A stretch of 64,000 bases of DNA from Ailanthus altissimus (taxonomy: Eukaryota > Streptophyta > Magnoliopsida > Sapindales > Simaroubaceae), in assembly GCA_946807835.1 (NCBI GenBank), contig OX327684.1, positions 13,664,501 to 13,728,500 of the forward strand, in the 5' to 3' direction. The notes beneath the pieces were generated by a model that was given only the letters and a program-made list of their open reading frames with translations, was not told where the DNA came from and did no database searches. Made by a program: the position numbers and the translations under genes. Positions 60,364 through 64,000 of this stretch are shown here, piece by piece. Within the stretch, counting starts at the first letter, position 1. The number at the start of each line of letters is the position of its first letter.

Positions 60364-62469
60364 TGTTGAGGTATGATCTAATATATATGAGTGTATGCAT
60401 ATGCTATTGTGTCTATTGCCTAAAATACGTATCTTATACATATTCTACGCGGTGGAAGTGTGTAATTAAACAATAAATAAATATATTAATCACATTAATA
60501 TATTAATAGGGTAAAGAACTCATCTCAACGTGTAACGTTATACACGTATTTCCTCGAAGTCCGCATGGAGACCAACTCGTGTGTAGTTCTAGTCACCAAC
60601 TCGGTGGGCTTGGTGAGCTAGAACAGCAGCCCGATATTCAGCACGGGATTAACTCTTAATCCCCAAAATGGTCAGGTGTGTGTTTATATCATTTTCTCTA
60701 AAAGGATAAGAAATTGAGAATTTGAAGCAATCCACCATTACTTTAAATGGAACCATAGAGAAAAATGAAACAATTTTATTTTTCCCTATTTTTTTTCTTT
60801 CTTTTCTTTCTTTCTTCTTCTTTTTTCTCTTGGCCAAATGGCCACACCCATACACTTGCACACTTTTTTTTTCTCTCTCTCTCTCTCTTTATATATATAT
60901 ATATATATAATAAAATAATAATTTTATATATTATATAATATAAATAATAATAATAATATAATAATAATATAATGGGTGCCAACTATTTGGCACCCAAATA
61001 TAATAATAATATATATAATATTATATAATAAAATATAATATTATATAATATAACAAGAGAGAGAATGATTATTTAACAATTAAATAATCATAGTGTGAAA
61101 TGACCATTTTGCCCCTCATAAATAGTTATCAAGTTTACCCGCTAATGGGTCCCACCAAATTTCACACTTGGGTAAACTCAACTGAAGGTCCACAATACGC
61201 TACGTGTCATTATACAATTAGTAAATAATAATTATTGACTAATTGTTATATTTAACACTTAAATACAAACACGCACGTATTCCCGTGGTAGTGCTAAATA
61301 TTGCTGGATTAAACAATTTAATCCGGCACGCTGCCCCAGTGCACAACGAGTACACTCCATATTGCAGGACTCCCTAGGTCCTATGCCCGATTCGTCAAAG
61401 GGAACTATTCTATAAATCCGTAAGCAATGCCCCACGCACACATCACGGATATACAAATCAACACGTTGAACCATACAAGCTGAGGTTACAACGCATACGT
61501 ATAGTCCTTCCATCATGATATCTTGGATGTACTAGGGATATAGATTATTACCATCAAATCCCTTTATGCTCATTCATGTCCTATCTTCAGACTTGTATCT
61601 CACATAACAATATACGCAAACTCCTTTATCATAGTATTCCACTCTGGCAGAACTCTTTCCCAGGATGATTGCTTGTGACCACAAAACTTTCTGAGATATA
61701 GTCTCGAAGCATCTGGATATCTAACTTCATATGGGAGCTGACGAATCCTATATCTGTACACACCGGACTCCATAAGCATCAGACTATACCCAGCGGTCAC
61801 ACCATGAAAGGTCTGTAACATGCGTAGAACCAAAGTATGATGGATCACTTACAAGCCCACTGTGGCACTCAGGTCAAAGGACCACGTATACTACTCAACT
61901 CAAGAGGACCTTCCGTTGACGGCTTACATTGGGTGTCTATCGGAGGCCCTCGTGAGTCTGTCCCATATCCAGTCCTAATTGGATACTCATATGTCAATAC
62001 GAGCTCTAAGCTCATAGTCGATTAGGAACAACCATCTATACCCTATAGGTACAACATATGCTGATCTATATAAAAGGGTATCCATTGACAGACCCGCATT
62101 GGCAGAAATAGATCAAGGATAATTATTCGAGAACATACTTACGCAATATGCATTTTCAGTTACTAGTATATTCCCAGGTCTATGTCCCACTACAGACAAA
62201 GCTCCAACTATTGGATCTGTTGAGTATTATAACCAGCTAACACTTAACTGTGCTAACATTTAGCAATTATATGTCTCAGCGTGGCTAACCATAAGCCTTT
62301 ATCTAAACTTCTTTAGATCTGATCCGAACTCCTTCAGATCTACAATGTCTGTAACGTTACATTTATAATACCATATAAATAGGTATTAGCGATTTAATGG
62401 GAATGTACACTTGTATAAATACACAAGTATATTACATTCAGGGATGGCACGTAAACACTAACCCTAACA
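60364..62469 (-). mobile_element. Solo copia-type LTR, 2106 bp, TSD TGTTT
   Basis: Starts TGTTGAGGTATGATC, ends CTAACCCTAACA, flanked by TGTTT at 60359-60363 and 62470-62474. With one copy removed the LINE reads continuously (CAGGCTTTAAGGCAACTGTTT then AACTTTGAGAAG). The sequence follows the same antisense LTR family as 26204-28442 and 41846-44328. Confidence 0.88.
60780..61070. repeat. Low-complexity block: TTC/TCT run, TC and AT microsatellites
   Basis: Pyrimidine run 60780-60830, (TC)n about 60871-60888, (TA)n 60890-60910, then TAATAATAATA. Part of the solo LTR. Open frames over it are artefacts. Confidence 0.8.
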
Positions 62470-63310
62470 TGTTTAACTTTGAGAAGTCTACCATTTTTGT
62501 CCTAACATACCAGGGAACAAGGAAAATGAGCTACAAGATATTTTTTAGTTAAAATGGGGTGTTAATACATAAAAGATATCTTGGTCTACCATTTATGGTG
62601 AATAGAAATAAAAAGTTTTATCTTTTAACGAGGTTAGTCTAAGGATTGCTAATAAGGTCAAGAGTTGGTAGGAGAGGCTTTTTTCTGATTGAGGGGAAAG
62701 AGATATTGATTAAGGAAGGCTGTGTCAACCTATGCAATAAGTGTCTTCAAAATGCTAAGAGGACTTTGTGATGAAGCTCATAAGGTGCTTTCCATGTTTT
62801 TTTTTTGGGGGGGGGGGGAATAATGGATAAGCAGGACAAAAGAATTAATTAGGCCATTTGGAAAAAGTTGTGCCAAAGTAAAAAATAAAGGGAGGGGTTG
62901 GGTTTTAGAGACTTAGCCTGCTTCAACCAAGTTTTACTGGCCAATTAAAGTTGGAGAATCATTCATAACCCAAATTCATTAGTAAACTATTCTTAAAGCC
63001 AAATGTTTCAAGCATGGTAAATTCACAGAGGCTAATCTGGAGAGTAACCCATCCTACATTTGAAGGATCATTTTGTAGGGGGAAAGAGCTGCTGAGTACA
63101 GGGGTAAGGTGGGTTATTAAAGATGGAAAGGATGTGGCCATATTTCAGAGCAAATGGATCCCAAAAGCTACCACATTTAAGCCTATCTCCCAGATAAAAC
63201 TACCAAGTGACAACAAAGTAGAAGTTTTAATCAATGAGGAGACACAATAGACCATGAAGATCTTAAAACATTTTTCTGAAAGAAGATGCCAAGTTGATAA
63301 GAAGCATTAT
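62470..63310 (+). pseudogene. LINE 3' part, RT thumb and C-terminal domain
   Basis: NFEKSTIF, YLGLPFMVNRNKK, KAVSTYAISVFKM and later the segment WRVTHPTFEGSFCRGKELLSTGVRWVIKDGKDVAIFQSKWIP (63032-63165), a hallmark of the C-terminal region of plant L1 ORF2. A poly-T/poly-G run (62798-62818) causes frame loss. It ends at 63310 without a poly(A) tail, where another repeat begins. Confidence 0.78.
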
Positions 63311-64000
63311 TGTGAGACTCGATTCTTATAAATATCGTAGATACCTAAATTTTGAAGTATCGCGATAAAAAAACTGTAAGGATAATCGATTTTGACCCTA
63401 TTGCAAATATTTTTGTGTGGCACGTACAAACAATATTTCAACGTAGTTATGTTAACCCATTAGTGTGGTAATATGGGACCCGCATGAGTGATCGATAGAA
63501 CACGTTAAACGACAATAGGGTAAAATCACACATTTATTATTTAATTAATATATTAACCTAACTATAGTTAAGAATTAACCAAAGTTGAGTTAAAAATTAA
63601 CTATAGTTAATATAAATTAATTAAGTAATCAAATTGATTAATATTTATCATAATTTAATAATATAATCATAATAGATATTATGAAATATTTTATATTTTT
63701 ATTTTAAATGAGATAAGTATTAATTAAAGTTAGTATAGGTGGATTATTGTGATTGGTTATGAAAAAGTAAAGAGGGAGCAATTGTAGAATTTTAATCGGT
63801 TAAAAAAAAATAGAAGTGTTTAGAAAATGGAGAGTTACACGTGAGAAAAGGGGAAGAGGAAGAGAAGTGTTAGCAAAAAGGGAGAGAAGAAAAGAGAAAA
63901 AGAGAGAGGAAAAGAAGTTGCCGAAAAGGAAGAAAAAAAGAAAGAAAATAGAAGAAAGGAAGAAAAGAAAAGAAAGAAGAAAGAAAGAAAGAAAGGAAGG
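63311..64000. other. Unclassified repeat-like DNA, possibly the start of another LTR; purine-rich end
   Basis: Begins TGTGAGACTCGATTC directly where LINE homology stops, which suggests an LTR terminus, but the other end is outside the window. From about 63830 it is almost pure purine (GAAGAAAAGAAAG). No coding sequence seen. Confidence 0.4.

Overview
The window is nuclear DNA of a flowering plant, most likely a eudicot; I cannot name the species. The evidence is two intron-rich housekeeping genes with GT-AG introns, plant-type LTR retrotransposons (Athila/Tat-like Ty3-gypsy and iMet-primed Ty1-copia), an L1-type LINE, and AT-rich noncoding DNA.

Layout. Positions 1-8605 hold a 64-bp tandem repeat, a gypsy integrase relic, AT-rich filler and a decayed Athila-type element on the minus strand. 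Positions 9467-19823 are the gene island. A NOC2/REBELOTE-type ribosome-biogenesis gene (minus) and an L-type cyclin gene (plus) diverge from a shared promoter holding a telo-box palindrome and TGGGCY-type motifs. Positions 20216-25767 hold hairpin-rich noncoding DNA and a solo LTR.

From about 25768 to 63310 the window is one nest of transposable elements. The outermost host is a 5'-truncated LINE whose reading frame stops at 26203 and resumes at 56405, then is interrupted again by solo LTRs at 56723-59327 and 60364-62469. Inside the LINE lies an antisense copia (copia A, 26204-56404). Copia A is split by an Athila-type element (29301-41620) and a plus-strand copia (copia B, about 41734-52020). 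Copia B's 5' LTR holds a further solo LTR (41846-44328).

The most unusual object is the 29301-41620 Athila-type element. It has two 1557-bp LTRs differing at about 22 sites by hand count, a tRNA-type primer binding site and a recognisable gag-protease-RT-RNaseH-integrase frame. Between integrase and the 3' LTR it carries two same-strand extra reading frames. One resembles the small basic cysteine-rich nucleic-acid-binding proteins of betaflexiviruses. The other is an intronless LOG-family cytokinin-activating enzyme. Both have a few nonsense codons in this copy, as does gag-pol, so this copy looks non-autonomous; intact sister copies are the thing to look for. How the parts might cooperate is inference: gag-pol for movement, the Cys-rich protein perhaps against host silencing, LOG perhaps to alter the cytokinin state of the cell.
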